64,000 bases of DNA from Phoebastria nigripes. Taxonomy: Eukaryota; Chordata; Aves; Procellariiformes; Diomedeidae. Below the pieces are notes generated by a model that did no database searches, had not been told where the DNA came from, and saw only the letters and a list, made by a program, of their open reading frames with translations. The translations under genes were made by a program, and so were the position numbers. Position 1 is the stretch's first letter. Each line of letters opens with the position of its first letter. Location of the stretch: NCBI GenBank assembly GCA_035582835.1, contig JAYKAV010003266.1, forward strand, positions 5,335,468 to 5,399,467. The letters are read 5' to 3'. Shown piece by piece: positions 63,040-64,000 of the stretch.

Positions 63040-63984
63040 GACACTGGCTGCACCGGCTGGGAGCGGGTCCCGGGTGTAAAGGAGCTGCAGGGGTGGGTGC
63101 TGATGGCTGCAGCTCCCTTCTTCTCTCCCCCTCTCTGCTTCGAGGTGTTTCTGGGACCCAGGATGTTGTTTGGGGAGAAGGATTTGCACAAGGCGAAGAT
63201 CATCTGCTGTCCTTCTTACTGTGGTAGGAGAGCTTGTCTCTGCGTTGGCCTCAAAAGGAAAAGGAAAGAGGAAGCGCAGCAGGTTGCAAGTAGGAGAAAC
63301 ACTGAGAAAACACTGGGAATTTGTTCAGCTTGGGGGGACCTTGCCGTCTGCCCCAAACTGGCAGCATAACCAAGCCCAGAGCAGCAGTGGGGATGGTGCG
63401 AGGGCACAACTGGGCAGGAGGCCTGACCTGCTGCAGGCGCCTGTCTGCTGGGAGCCCCCAGCAATGGGGTGAGCTGCGTCCCACCACGCGTTGGAGCCCC
63501 GAGTGCCCCTCGTGGGCTGCGCACGAGTCTGAACAGTCCTGCTGCTAGGAGGGGCCGCGAATGGGCTGGAAGGGACCTGCTGTGATAGAGGGAGGGAATG
63601 GGTGAGAGGCTTGCTAGCACCGCAGGCCCCACGGACAACCCCCTCCTGTGTGTCCTGCTGGAGCCGACCCTCTGAGGAGAGCCCTGGGGAAAGCACAGCA
63701 CAGGGTACGGCCCCACCACGCCACATCTCCCCCTGTGCCCCACGGCCTCGCTGCCTCCCCCCTTCCCTGTCACTGCCCTCGGCCGGCCGCCGCTGCCCCG
63801 TGCCTGGCCCTGTCATGGCCGCCCCGTCCCCTCCCTCACACCGTGGCTCCATTCCTCCCCCCCCCTCCCGCAATGGTTCCGCCCGCGCCCCCCTCGCCCT
63901 TCACTCGATGGTTCCTCCCACCCCGCCCGGCGCGGTGACGCAGCGACGCATTGGGGGGTGGCGCAGGCGCAGTGGCGGCGGGCC
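63040..63984. promoter_or_regulatory. Short divergent promoter region between FGD2 and the right-edge gene
   Basis: 945 bp separate two oppositely oriented start codons. The FGD2 side has a purine-rich AAAGAGGAAGCG (63265-63276, PU.1/ETS-like) about 226 bp from its ATG and no TATA box. The right half (63700-63984) is CpG-rich with an inverted CCAAT (ATTGG, near 63951-63955) and GCGCAGGCGCAG (63961-63972, NRF1-like). Confidence 0.55.
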
Positions 63985-64000
63985 ATGGCGGCGGCGGTGG
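63985..64000 (+). CDS. Start of a plus-strand gene, possibly MTCH1 (16 coding bases only)
   Basis: ATGGCGGCGGCGGTGG in an excellent context (GGGCCATGG) at the end of a CpG-rich promoter; encodes MAAAV and is cut by the window edge. Human MTCH1 (mitochondrial carrier homolog 1) lies next to FGD2 in this divergent orientation, so MTCH1 is the likely identity by synteny. Nothing in five residues can confirm it, so no symbol is given. Confidence 0.4.

Noticed and set aside
63003..63189. Upstream ATG (63189) as FGD2 start
   Set aside because: The frame is open, but the extra 50 residues do not resemble the family, while the ATG at 63039 gives the expected N-terminus.

Overview
The window is vertebrate genomic DNA with spliced, intron-rich genes. 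Three protein-coding genes can be read exon by exon, all on the minus strand. From right to left in transcriptional order they are FGD2 (complete, 16 coding exons, 63039 to 54365), PIM1 (complete, 6 coding exons, 24585 to 22062) and TBC1D22B (first 8 coding exons, 14343 to 4490, running off the left edge). A fourth gene seems to begin on the plus strand at the extreme right edge (ATG at 63985); only 16 coding bases are present. Gene order and orientation match human 6p21.2 (MTCH1-FGD2-PIM1-TBC1D22B), so the right-edge gene may be MTCH1.

The organism is probably a sauropsid, most likely a bird or crocodilian, on a GC-rich, gene-dense (microchromosome-like) segment. Introns are short and intergenic DNA is GC-rich with many minisatellites and mononucleotide runs. 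I see no Alu, L1 or long CR1 copies, but many tiny remnants of the ancient CORE/MIR SINE. The exact species cannot be told.

Layout: 1-4489 is the partial intron 8 of TBC1D22B. 4490-14343 holds TBC1D22B exons 8 to 1, with a CpG-rich promoter up to about 14600. 14600-20824 is intergenic. 20825-24585 is PIM1, with a 3' UTR carrying an AU-rich element and a miR-33-type seed match, and a GC-rich promoter that includes a 49-N gap (25174-25222). 25223-54364 is a 29-kb intergenic interval with no gene I can support; it has AT-rich islands that may be conserved regulatory DNA, several minisatellites, a 67-bp perfect purine-pyrimidine alternation and a CTATAG-rich array. 54365-63039 is FGD2. 63040-63984 is a short divergent promoter region.

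Functionally the genes are neighbours by descent, not members of one pathway: a Cdc42-type RhoGEF of immune cells (FGD2), a short-lived cytokine-induced serine/threonine kinase (PIM1) and a Golgi-associated Rab-GAP family protein (TBC1D22B). I found no undescribed multi-gene system. The most interesting leads are regulatory: the open reading frame continuous with PIM1 through its 5' leader, the compact divergent FGD2 promoter with a PU.1-like site, the MEF2-type AT-rich sites around 47-49 kb, and the unusual repeat arrays.
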